A stretch of 64,000 nt of DNA. Source: Hyunsoonleella flava. GTDB taxonomy: Bacteria; Bacteroidota; Bacteroidia; Flavobacteriales; Flavobacteriaceae. A program made the translations under genes and the position numbers. Shown one piece after another: positions 1 to 9,200 of the stretch; position 1 is the stretch's first letter, and each line of letters opens with the position of its first letter. The stretch covers positions 62,001 to 126,000 of the forward strand of contig NZ_SIRT01000012.1 of NCBI RefSeq assembly GCF_004310325.1, in the 5' to 3' direction. Under the pieces are notes generated by a model that saw only the letters and a list, made by a program, of their open reading frames with translations, ran no database searches and was not told the DNA's origin.

Positions 1-917
1 GCGAAAAATATATTACCAAAGGCGGACCAGATGGTGGTGATGGTGGTCGCGGTGGACATGTGATTATACGAGGAAATTCTAATCTTTGGACGCTTCATCA
101 TTTAAAGTTCAAAAAGCACGTTCGTGCGGGCCATGGCGCTCATGGAAGTAGTAGCCGTAGCACAGGAGCCGATGGCGAAGATGCCTACATCGATGTACCC
201 TTGGGTACGGTTGTAAGGGATACTGAAACCAACACTATTATTTTTGAAATTACGGAACACGGTGAAGAGAAAATTATTGTTGAAGGCGGTAAAGGCGGTT
301 TAGGTAACTGGCATTTTAAATCCTCTACAAATCAAACACCAAGATACGCGCAACCAGGGTTACCCATGCAAGAGTTATACATTACTATGGAGCTTAAGGT
401 GTTGGCAGATGTTGGATTAGTTGGCTTTCCTAACGCTGGTAAATCTACCTTGCTTTCTGTAATTACTTCAGCTAAGCCTAAGATAGCAGATTATGAGTTT
501 ACCACTCTAAAGCCAAATCTTGGTATTGTGGAATATCGCGACTTTAAAACATTTGTAATGGCTGATATTCCCGGTATCATCGAGGGTGCGGCTGAAGGTA
601 AAGGCTTAGGGCATTACTTCCTGCGCCATATAGAGCGCAATTCTGTACTATTGTTTTTAATTCCTGCAGATGCAGATGATATTAAAAAACAGTACGATAT
701 TCTACTAGACGAATTACGTCGCTACAATCCAGAAATGTTGGACAAGGAGCGCCTAATCGCCATTTCAAAAAGTGATATGCTGGATGAGGAGCTAAAGTCA
801 GAATTAAATGCAGAACTGGAAGGCGAACTACCTATTCCGTACGTATTTATTTCTTCAGTTGCGCAACAAGGTATTACCCAGCTTAAGGACAAGCTTTGGG
901 GAATGTTGAATGATTAG
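1..917 (+). CDS. obgE: GTPase Obg, 5' end outside the window
   Basis: Obg-family GTPase involved in late 50S assembly and stress or cell-cycle control. The frame is already open at base 3 and encodes the glycine-rich Obg fold ([13 protein letters not shown]), so the true start lies upstream and the GTG at 60 is internal. The G domain shows P-loop GFPNAGKST, the switch segment [14 protein letters not shown] as G3, SKSD in place of the usual NKxD as G4, and SSV as G5. The protein ends soon after the G domain (KLWGMLND), so there is no long C-terminal extension. Family assignment is secure. The SKSD form of G4 is seen here and I believe it is usual in this lineage. Confidence 0.96.
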   Translation, partial: EKYITKGGPDGGDGGRGGHVIIRGNSNLWTLHHLKFKKHVRAGHGAHGSSSRSTGADGEDAYIDVPLGTVVRDTETNTIIFEITEHGEEKIIVEGGKGGLGNWHFKSSTNQTPRYAQPGLPMQELYITMELKVLADVGLVGFPNAGKSTLLSVITSAKPKIADYEFTTLKPNLGIVEYRDFKTFVMADIPGIIEGAAEGKGLGHYFLRHIERNSVLLFLIPADADDIKKQYDILLDELRRYNPEMLDKERLIAISKSDMLDEELKSELNAELEGELPIPYVFISSVAQQGITQLKDKLWGMLND

Positions 918-977
918 GTACTTATCATTTCAATACCAATATTTTTTTGTTTTTTTACGATAGAAAAGCGGTTTCTT

Positions 978-1700
978 ATGAAAGAAAAAATTAAAAGTAT
1001 TGTAGAAATTAATGATAATAAAAAGAGCAGGTATTTTGCTTTTTTTATCCAAGGATTGATTTTAGTCTCAGTAATTTCATTTTCTGTAGAAACTATTCCA
1101 AATTTAAAACCTCAAACAAAGTTCATACTTCAAGTTATTGAATGGTTTTGTGTTATTATGTTTTCGTTGGAATATTTGTTGAGAATTTACGTGTCGGACA
1201 GCAAACCTAAATTTATCTTCAGTTTTTTTGGTATCATCGATTTTCTAGCTATTCTACCGTTTTATCTATCTTTTGGTATCGATTTGAGATCTTTAAGAGC
1301 GCTGCGTTTTTTGCGTTTATTCAGAATATTAAAATTGGTACGGTACAATCGGGCAATGAACCATTTTACTACGGCAATTAAATCGGCCAAAGAAGAAATC
1401 CTTCTATTTATATTCATCACATTAATGCTCATTTACTTTTCGGCAGTAGGTATTTACTATTTTGAAAATGAAGCACAACCCGAACATTTTTCATCGGTTT
1501 TTGATAGCTTATGGTGGGCTATAATTACGTTAACTACCGTTGGTTATGGAGACGTGTATCCAATTACGGTTGGGGGAAAGGTATTTACGTTTATTATTTT
1601 AATGATTGGTTTGGGTATTGTGGCTATACCAACGGGGATTATTTCTTCTGCCTTGACAAAATCTGTAGATAAAAAACACCACGATTCTGAGGAGAACTAA
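978..1700 (+). CDS. Voltage-gated-type potassium channel, six-transmembrane
   Basis: A 240-residue inner-membrane ion channel. The first hydrophobic segment starts near residue 20. An S4-like helix follows (RSLRALRFLRLFRILKLVR) with a basic residue at nearly every third position. Then come S5, a pore loop with the K+ selectivity filter TTVGYGDVYP near residues 183-192, and S6. This is the complete Kv/KvAP architecture with no cytoplasmic RCK domain. It sits 60 bp after obgE with only T-rich sequence and no hairpin between them. Its last four bases overlap the convergent hydrolase gene. K+ selectivity follows from the filter. Voltage gating is inferred from the regular arginines. Confidence 0.93.
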   Translation: MKEKIKSIVEINDNKKSRYFAFFIQGLILVSVISFSVETIPNLKPQTKFILQVIEWFCVIMFSLEYLLRIYVSDSKPKFIFSFFGIIDFLAILPFYLSFGIDLRSLRALRFLRLFRILKLVRYNRAMNHFTTAIKSAKEEILLFIFITLMLIYFSAVGIYYFENEAQPEHFSSVFDSLWWAIITLTTVGYGDVYPITVGGKVFTFIILMIGLGIVAIPTGIISSALTKSVDKKHHDSEEN

Positions 1701-2821
1701 AACCGTTCATTAATCCAATCTACAATCAATTCTAAAGCGTCAGTAGAAAAGGTTTCCTCAATTGTTTTGTATTCGTCAATATTACCTGTGTCAGCAGTTT
1801 GAAACAGATGATTTAAACCCTTTAATTCTTTAATGGTAACATCTTTATTTCCAGAAGTTGCTAAAGCTTTTTCAATTGCTGGTAAATTTACTTCTGGTAA
1901 AACCTGAACATCTTTACTGCCATTCAATACCAAAATAGGGCAGGAAACTTTTTCTAGGTAATCTTTTGGTTCAATTCTAATAAATTCTAAAAGCCATTTT
2001 GAATCTAATATTTTAAACTGTTGCTCAATTAAAGTTGGTGTTATGGATGGCGCAACAACCGACATAGGGTTCTTCGCTTTAAAATCATTTAAACCATTTC
2101 TAATTACAGTTTTAAGCGTATCTATATTTTTATGGTTTTTAATCGCTCCATAAATAATGGTAGTCAGTTTTTCATTTTCGTCCAGCATCATTGGTGGTGT
2201 ACCTCTTAATTCCAACATTTTTCGTGATTGTGTTTGGAGGATTTTACCACCGTCAACGCCTGTTCCAGCCAATAAAATAGCAAACGCTACGTCTTTGTTT
2301 TTTGATGCTACTATCGGTGCAATAAGTCCGCCTTCGCTATGGCCAATAAGTCCAATTTTCGAGATGTCAATGTCTTGTCGTTTCTTCAGAAAGGCTATTG
2401 CTGCGGCGACATCCGATGCAAAGTCGAAAGATGTTGCACTTTTAAAATCACCTTCAGATGCTGCAATACCTCTATCGTCATATCGTAACACCGCAATGCC
2501 TTGTTTTGTTAAATAATCCGATAGAACTAAAAAAGGCTTATGGTTAAAAGGTTTTAAAAACGCATCTCTATTTTGAGGTCCAGAGCCGCTAATTAAAACT
2601 GCAACTGGAGGTTTTTTGACGTCTTTTGGAAGTGTAAGTGTTCCAGATAATTTGATGTTGTCAGCCTTTGGATTTGTAAATGTTACATTTTCAGAAGGAT
2701 AATCAAGAGGAAGTTGTGGTTCTTGAGGTCTTTCATTCTGACTGAAAGCAAAATGTGTGTTAAGAAATAATACTATTAAAAGCTGAAACAATTGCTTTTT
2801 TGAAAGAATACTATTATTCAT
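1697..2821 (-). CDS. Secreted alpha/beta hydrolase
   Basis: A 374-residue alpha/beta-hydrolase with an N-terminal signal peptide ending near FAFSQ, so probably periplasmic or exported. The oxyanion region is VLISGSGPQNRD. The nucleophile elbow is GHSEGG with Ser162. The acid is probably the Asp in NGSKDVQV and the histidine lies in GLNHLFQ, giving a complete Ser-Asp-His triad. The substrate cannot be deduced. Related family members are annotated as esterases or peptidases of the dienelactone hydrolase/acyl-peptidase type. It is convergent with the K+ channel gene (4-bp overlap) and divergent from the DUF4136 lipoprotein gene (47 bp apart). Confidence 0.88.
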   Translation of the reverse strand: MNNSILSKKQLFQLLIVLFLNTHFAFSQNERPQEPQLPLDYPSENVTFTNPKADNIKLSGTLTLPKDVKKPPVAVLISGSGPQNRDAFLKPFNHKPFLVLSDYLTKQGIAVLRYDDRGIAASEGDFKSATSFDFASDVAAAIAFLKKRQDIDISKIGLIGHSEGGLIAPIVASKNKDVAFAILLAGTGVDGGKILQTQSRKMLELRGTPPMMLDENEKLTTIIYGAIKNHKNIDTLKTVIRNGLNDFKAKNPMSVVAPSITPTLIEQQFKILDSKWLLEFIRIEPKDYLEKVSCPILVLNGSKDVQVLPEVNLPAIEKALATSGNKDVTIKELKGLNHLFQTADTGNIDEYKTIEETFSTDALELIVDWINERF

Positions 2822-2868
2822 GTATAAATGGAATAATTTTTGACTAAATTTATTTAAAAATAGCCATT

Positions 2869-3393
2869 ATGAAACGACTTCTAGCATTTTTTGCGTTACT
2901 AACCATATTTTCTTGTGCGCCCATCTATGTTAATTACGATTACGAAAAAGGCACAGACTTCTCAAAATTTAAGACATATCAATATTTTGGTGATATGGAA
3001 ACAGGACTAAGCGACTTGGATACAAAACGTTTATTGGATGCTTTGGATACCGAATTAAAAGCAAATGGATTTTCAATTTCTGAAAACCCAGATTTTTTAA
3101 TTGATATTAAAAGTGTTGAATTTCGAAATGCTCAACGGGAAACGGTAGGTGTTGGTGTTGGCGGTGGAAGTGGAAATGTAGGGGGTGGTATTTCTATTGG
3201 TTTGCCCATTGGTCAATCTAAAATGACACGCGAAATTGTTTTTGATTTTGTAGATGCTTCCAACAAGCAATTATTTTGGCAAGCAAAAAGCGAGTCGGGT
3301 TTTAATCCGAGAGCCGAACCTATAAAACGCGAAGAAAGGTTTGCTGCGATTGTACAGAAGGTGTTTAAGAAGTATCCAACGCTTTCGAAATAA
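2869..3393 (+). CDS. DUF4136 family lipoprotein
   Basis: A 174-residue lipoprotein with a lipobox at FSCAPIY, so Cys16 would be lipidated. The mature protein begins with the DUF4136 signature (YDYEKGTDFSKFKTYQYF), followed by a glycine-rich stretch (VGVGGGSGNVGGG) and a C-terminal KKYP segment. The function of this family is unknown. An outer-membrane or periplasmic anchor position is inferred from the lipobox alone. It shares a 47-bp divergent region with the upstream hydrolase. Confidence 0.88.
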   Translation: MKRLLAFFALLTIFSCAPIYVNYDYEKGTDFSKFKTYQYFGDMETGLSDLDTKRLLDALDTELKANGFSISENPDFLIDIKSVEFRNAQRETVGVGVGGGSGNVGGGISIGLPIGQSKMTREIVFDFVDASNKQLFWQAKSESGFNPRAEPIKREERFAAIVQKVFKKYPTLSK

Positions 3394-3480
3394 CGCTCAA
3401 TTTTATAATTATCCTAACATTTTAAATTCTTCATATATTTCCATCTTTTGTAGTTTTACCTAAATCGATGAAATATAGAT

Positions 3481-4203
3481 ATGATTCAAAATAAAGTAGC
3501 ACTAATCACAGGAGGTTCAAAAGGAATAGGTTATGGTGTAGCCCAAGCTTTAATGCAAAAAGGTGTATACGTGGCGGTGACGAGCAGGAGTGAAGGAGCT
3601 GCAAAAGACGCAGCAAAAAAGTTAAATGAAAGTGTTTCAACTGAAGCCAAAGCTATTGGTATTGCTGCGGATGTAAGAGATTTTGAAAGTCAGGAAAGAG
3701 CGGTAGCAGCCGTATTGAGTCAATTTGGACAACTGGATATCATCATTGCAAATGCTGGATTGGGACGGTTTGGAAGTATTGAAAACTTGTCACTTGAAGA
3801 TTGGCATGATGTCATTGATACCAATTTAACAGGCGTATTTTATTCAATAAAGGCTGGGGTTTCTGCACTTAAAGCATCAAAAGGGTATTTTATTTCCATA
3901 TCAAGTTTGGCAGGCACCAATTTTTTTGCAGGAGGAGCTGCCTATAATGCCAGTAAATTTGGTGTTACTGGTTTTACGCAAGCCATAATGTTAGACTTAA
4001 GACAACATGGCGTAAAAGTAAGTACCATAATGCCGGGGTCTGTTTCTACACATTTTAATGGAAATGAACCTAATGAAAAAGATGCTTGGAAAATTCAAAT
4101 TGAGGATATTGGAAAACTTGTGGTTGATCTTTTAGAAATGCATCCAAGAACCTTACCAAGTAAAATAGAGGTGCGTCCTACGATGCCTCCTTCAAAAAAA
4201 TAA
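3481..4203 (+). CDS. Short-chain dehydrogenase/reductase
   Basis: A 240-residue classical SDR oxidoreductase with a Rossmann fold. It shows the cofactor motif TGGSKGIG near residues 10-17, the NAG motif (IIIANAGLG), catalytic Ser in SISSLAG (about 141-142), and YNASK with Tyr155 and Lys159. The TSRSE segment after beta-2 would favour NADPH over NADH. Length is normal and the active site complete. The substrate cannot be inferred; 3-oxoacyl-ACP reductase-like enzymes share this pattern. It is convergent with the M64 peptidase gene, with 2 bp between the stop codons and no hairpin. Confidence 0.92.
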   Translation: MIQNKVALITGGSKGIGYGVAQALMQKGVYVAVTSRSEGAAKDAAKKLNESVSTEAKAIGIAADVRDFESQERAVAAVLSQFGQLDIIIANAGLGRFGSIENLSLEDWHDVIDTNLTGVFYSIKAGVSALKASKGYFISISSLAGTNFFAGGAAYNASKFGVTGFTQAIMLDLRQHGVKVSTIMPGSVSTHFNGNEPNEKDAWKIQIEDIGKLVVDLLEMHPRTLPSKIEVRPTMPPSKK

Positions 4204-4205
4204 GT

Positions 4206-5624
4206 TTAATTTTTAACTAGCTTTCTGCTATTTAATAGTGTATTGTTTGTATAAAAATTAGCAATGTAAATTCCAGAGCTTAAATTACTAATATCGATCT
4301 CTTTTGGCTCGTAGTTTGAAAGCGTTAAAGAGTGCAATTGTTTGCCATCTAAACTAGTAATGTTCACTTTAATGGTAGTGTCAGTTCTACTTTGAAATTT
4401 GAAATTGAGTATTGAAGTTGCAGGATTAGGGTATAAAGAAATGGTATAACTATTTGTTTTTCCTTCTATATCATAAATACTTAAGGATGAGTAATTTATG
4501 CTCCATGTAACAGTATTCACGTGAACTGTATCGTGGTTGTCTACTCTAAGCATAGGGCTTTCATCAGTAACAACAGCAGTTAAGGTGTTATTCCCATCCA
4601 TTAAATCTGTTTCTAATAGTGAAAGCATATCTACATTGGTGCCAACATTAGCACCGTTTAAAGTCCAAATACTTTCTAGAGTATTAGGGTTTGGTTTTAT
4701 CAAGTTTAATTCAAAATCCAGAGGAAAACTTGGGTTCTCAACAGGACTAGCGTTATCTGGACTAAAGCCATCTACGGGAGATACCAAATCGTGGATTTTT
4801 TCAATCATTCCTTCTTTACATACTGCACAGAAGTCACGCCCTAAATAGCGCATTTTACAATTTTGGTGAGGTCTATTCCAAGTTGCAGCTTCTCCAGAAG
4901 TTCCATAAGGATAGATGTTTACGCCATTTTCGCCCAACCAGTTTTTCCATTTTACCAAGCTTGGGTTAGATTCTTGTGTGGCATTAATATCTTCTCTTAA
5001 CCTACCATCTCCGGGATAATATTCGTCTAATAAATTAAATAGCGAATGTCCTAACTCGTGAATAGCAATTTCATTAGCACTTGTTGCCATAGACGACATG
5101 GGGAATTCGCCACCACTGCCACCATAAACAGTTGAGTTTACCAGAATCAATGCAGAGTCGTAAGCGGGGAAATTGTCTGCTAGTACAGAAATGATTTTTG
5201 ATCTTGCTACATTTGAACTTGGCCAGTCAATACCATAAAACAGTAACCTATGAAATCCAAAACCATCAAAAGTTGAGTTAAAATAGGTGTCGGCTGTTGT
5301 TATGGGGGTCAATGGCTCAGTAACATCAGTAGCTGTAGCTGGATGATCTGCACCACTTTCGTTTGAGGGCACCTTAATGGCATATACGTTAAAATAATCG
5401 CTGTATTCTAAAAATGGCGACTGACTGAACAGTTCGGTGGTAAAACTTGTGGCATCGGTTACAAATTGGTCTAATTCACTTTCTTGATAACCATCACCAA
5501 GAATGACCAAATTAATACGTTTATCATCATCTCCTTCATACTTAATAGTTTCCACATCAAAAGTTTGCGCAGAACCCAGAGCAACACAAATAAGGCTAAT
5601 CAATAAAGTAACATACTGTTTCAT
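4206..5624 (-). CDS. M64-family metallopeptidase with type IX secretion sorting domain
   Basis: A 472-residue secreted zinc peptidase. A signal peptide (cleavage near GSAQ) is followed by the M64 (IgA-peptidase-like) domain. Its zinc motif is HELGH at 189-193, followed by LLDEYYPGDG, matching the HExxHxxxxLxDE pattern. The last roughly 75 residues form a type A C-terminal sorting domain (LYPNPATS, then ISNLSSGIY, ending KLVKN), which in Bacteroidota directs export through the type IX system. A surface-exposed or released protease is inferred. The start codon overlaps the stop of the upstream lipoprotein gene by 4 bp, so the two are probably co-translated. Confidence 0.93.
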   Translation of the reverse strand: MKQYVTLLISLICVALGSAQTFDVETIKYEGDDDKRINLVILGDGYQESELDQFVTDATSFTTELFSQSPFLEYSDYFNVYAIKVPSNESGADHPATATDVTEPLTPITTADTYFNSTFDGFGFHRLLFYGIDWPSSNVARSKIISVLADNFPAYDSALILVNSTVYGGSGGEFPMSSMATSANEIAIHELGHSLFNLLDEYYPGDGRLREDINATQESNPSLVKWKNWLGENGVNIYPYGTSGEAATWNRPHQNCKMRYLGRDFCAVCKEGMIEKIHDLVSPVDGFSPDNASPVENPSFPLDFELNLIKPNPNTLESIWTLNGANVGTNVDMLSLLETDLMDGNNTLTAVVTDESPMLRVDNHDTVHVNTVTWSINYSSLSIYDIEGKTNSYTISLYPNPATSILNFKFQSRTDTTIKVNITSLDGKQLHSLTLSNYEPKEIDISNLSSGIYIANFYTNNTLLNSRKLVKN

Positions 5625-6136
5625 AACTCACTTACTTTGGTTAGGATAAGAGGGCGTTTTTCATTATTATAGTTAATTGCGATGTATTTGGTTTCGGGAT
5701 ATAATTGTAGTCTAACCGTAAAGTCGGCACTATCTAATTCCATTTTTACAATTCTAAAGTTCTTGGTTTCATCTACATATTCCACATGTTTTAGTAAAGG
5801 GTTTTTAATCAATTGCTGCGATAGTGTAGCTGAGGAGGCATCAAATTGTGAGCAGATTAAATCTTCAGCATGACCATTTTTATCTAAGAATTTCTTTTGA
5901 TTTTTGAGTTTACCATCAACTTTTTTCGAACTGATAAAATCTATGGTTTTTTTACCGTTGTTATCTTTTTTAATGGTGTAATTTAAGAATACGATTTTAG
6001 GTGTTTGTTTGATGTCATCCAGACTGTTCGAAGATGTAGCTGTTCGGTTGCCTCCACAGGAAACAAGAATGGAGACCATGACAGCAATTATGAGAACATG
6101 AGAAACAAGATATTTTTTGGGGCATCTGTGATTCAT
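5621..6136 (-). CDS. Hypothetical lipoprotein linked to the M64 peptidase
   Basis: A 171-residue protein with a signal sequence and lipobox (ILVSCGGNR), so probably lipid-anchored. I do not recognise a domain. The mature part is lysine-rich in the middle (KKDNNGKKTIDF, KKVDGKLKNQKKF) and ends in beta-like segments. It lies directly upstream of the M64 peptidase gene on the same strand with a 4-bp overlap, so a role in handling, anchoring or inhibiting that peptidase is a reasonable guess without direct support. Confidence 0.8.
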   Translation of the reverse strand: MNHRCPKKYLVSHVLIIAVMVSILVSCGGNRTATSSNSLDDIKQTPKIVFLNYTIKKDNNGKKTIDFISSKKVDGKLKNQKKFLDKNGHAEDLICSQFDASSATLSQQLIKNPLLKHVEYVDETKNFRIVKMELDSADFTVRLQLYPETKYIAINYNNEKRPLILTKVSEL

Positions 6137-6181
6137 GACTTTTAATTAAAGCACATTTATATCGACGTAAAGATAAGAAAT

Positions 6182-6205
6182 AAAAAAGAGGCTTTGAAAA
6201 GCCTC
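6182..6205 (-). terminator. Intrinsic terminator after the macroglobulin gene
   Basis: On the minus strand GAGGCTT and AAGCCTC form a perfect 7-bp stem with a 4-nt loop, followed directly by six T residues. It lies about 30 bp beyond the macroglobulin stop codon and separates that gene from the lipoprotein/M64 pair. Confidence 0.85.
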
Positions 6206-6235
6206 CTTTCTGTGGTATTGGAAATTTACTATTGG

Positions 6236-9200
6236 TTATTCTACTATTAGCCTTGTTCCTTCACTATGGCTACTGAATTCTGGCGCATACATACTTTGAA
6301 TTGTGGTAATCCCGTTGCTCATGCTTCCAGCATTGTTTACGCGTAAATCATATTCAAATACATAAACGCCTTTTGGTAAATAATCAAAAAAGAAATTTGT
6401 CGAGGCATCCTTTGTGCTTTCATAATAGCCCAAACCATCCTGCCGTTTGTATTTCGACAATACGTTTACAGGTTCTAAGCCTGCAGCCCGCATATCTTTC
6501 ATATGTAAAAACTCCATGTTTCTATCACTTTTTAATTCGATTCGAACTCTGATTAAATCACCTATATTCAATTTGGTTTCAGAAGTTATTTCTGAAATTT
6601 GCTCGCCTTTATCGGTATTTTGTTTTAGAAATAATCTTTTCTTGAGACTTAACGGTGTTTCGGCTGAAGTAATCTTATCTAAATTCTCAAAATACTGCCA
6701 ATATAGAGCACCCCAAGCAATGCCTTTTCCTTTTTTGGTGATTTTTACTTCTCCCATTTCAGGTTGTATTTCGGATGGAGACCAAGAGGTTTTATAATAA
6801 CCTGTACCAGCTTCAACTTTTACATTTTCAAGTTTCTTAGGGTCTATGTGTTGTCCACCTAAAACCACGTCAACCATGTCTGTAACAGATAGCCAATCGC
6901 TACCTTGAAGCAATAAAGCGTACACTGCTTCGGTAGTGGCTTTTGTGGTTTTCCACTTATTGGTTTGTTTGTTTTTTAGTAGCCAGATTTTTAGATTGTC
7001 AATGGTTTCTAGATTTACCCTCTCAGGCTCAATAACATTTCCTGCTTCTGAAAACGTTTCAATCATCAATGCTTGTGTTTCTATAGGTGCTTGATACCAA
7101 TACCAGGAGTTGGTGTTAGATTTCCAATACATGCCTAATTCATCAGAGGTAATACTTGTTTCTTGGAGAGAATTCAAGATTTTAGCAGTAGTGCCGTTAT
7201 CATTAGTTCTGTATGAGACTAGTGCCATCATACCTTTTGCATACAATGAGCGTTTTAACCAATACTTTTCAATTTGCGATTGGTAGTACGCACTTATTTT
7301 TTCAACCTCTTTAGATTTTTTCATCTCTGGAAAGAAGCTGCGCATATACAAATAATGTAGTTGTGTGTAGCTTAAATGGTCTTTGCTTAAATCTACCTTA
7401 GCATTGTATTTTCTGATGTCTTTATATTCTTTTATAAATTGTGCATCTAAATATTTTATTGCTTTTGAAATCATTTGAAAATGAGATTTCTCGTCGCTCT
7501 TTCCTCGCTCTGTCGAAATGACATTCAATTTATTTAAGTGTCCAAAACCAGCGATGATATGTTGTGTAATGTATCGATTTTCACGCCCGCCTTTAAACCA
7601 AGACCAACCTCCTGAAGACATTTGATTGGATTTTAATTTATTGATTGCAGATTGCAGTTCATTGTTCATTTTATTTAAATCGAATAACAGTGCGATGCGT
7701 TTTTTCTGCTCCGTTTCGCTTTGCGCATCACGTAGCCAAGGTGTCTCTTGAATTAAAATCGATTTTAATTCTTCATTTTTTTCCAAGTTTGAAAGTAGTG
7801 CAGTTGCTGAGCCTGTCGAAGTATCAGTGTTTCTCCATTGATTAAAAACCTCTTGAATTCTAGGGTTAGAATTTGCAATATGACTTGCCAAAGCATTGGC
7901 ATAATATCGGGAAAAAGTTTGCTCATTGCATTCATAAGGGTATTCCATTAAGTAAGGCAACGCCTGTACCGCATACCATGCAGGATTTGAGGTCATCTCT
8001 AAAGTCAACCTATGGTTTTTTAGAGTGGTGGCTGAGGCGCTCGAAGCCAATTTATCCAAAGTAAATGTTCTGGTTTCATTACTTTTTACCCACATCGGTA
8101 AGGTTTCGGTAACTAACATTCTGTTGGATAGCACAGGTAAGGCATTTTGCTCGCCATCGCTATAATCGCCCGTGGTGGCTACTATTTTGTATTGCACCGC
8201 CTGAATACCATCGGGAATTGATAGTTTCCATGAGATTTGAGTGTTACCTTTTGCGTCTACAGAAAAAACCTTGGTGGCTGAGGCACTCGAAGCCACATTA
8301 TTTTCTTTATCATTATTATTAATGACTTCGAGAGCCTGAGTCAACAGAATATTGGAAATATCTTCTCCTGAAATAGCATCGGTTAACATTAATTTAGCTT
8401 GTCCGCTAAGAGCTGTATCTGTAAGATTTGCAATTTTTGTGCTGATAACAATGTCGTCACCTTCGCGTAAAAAACGTGGCGCATTGGGAATCACCATCAA
8501 TTCTTTTTGGGTCACCGCACTTAAGCTTGTTGTAGCGCTCTCTAAGGTTTTGGTATGTGCCAATAGTTGCAATTTCCACTGCGTTAAAGCTTCTGGTGTT
8601 GTAAAGCTAAAACTGATATTGCCGTCTGTATCCGTTTGTAACTGAGGAAAGAAAAATGCTGTTTCTTGCAGGTTTTTTCTAACCTTTATCTGGTTTAGTT
8701 TTTTTGCGCCTGATTTTGTAGTAATTAGAATAACACCATTGGCACCTTTCTCGCCATATTTGTTAATAGCAGATTGATCCTTTAATACGGTTGTATGCTC
8801 AGCATCGCTCATGTCAAAATCATCAAAATTAGTTGGTACACCGTCCACTAGAACTAAAGGCTTTTTGTTATTGTTCCAATTAGCTTGCCCACGTATGTAA
8901 ATTTGCTCATCGTTTACCTCTTTAGTGACACTACCTTGTATTGCGGTAACACCAGGTAAATTGCCTCGAAGTTTATTTTTTAAGGTATTACTAAAATATA
9001 ACCCAAACCAATTCAATCTATCATAGCCTTGAGGTTTTAGGTTATGGGAAAAGCGCTCTTGATACACCCTAAAATACTGCGTGCCAAAGCTGTTATGGGC
9101 AGTTGTATTACCATAGGAATGATATGTCGGTTTGCTGATGGGGTTAAAATTCCAGTTATGTGTCTTAAACTGGTCTAGAGACGCATCGTACATACTTGCC

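Noticed and set aside
60-62. GTG as the obgE start
   Set aside because: The frame is open upstream and encodes the conserved glycine-rich Obg fold, so the gene continues beyond the window edge.
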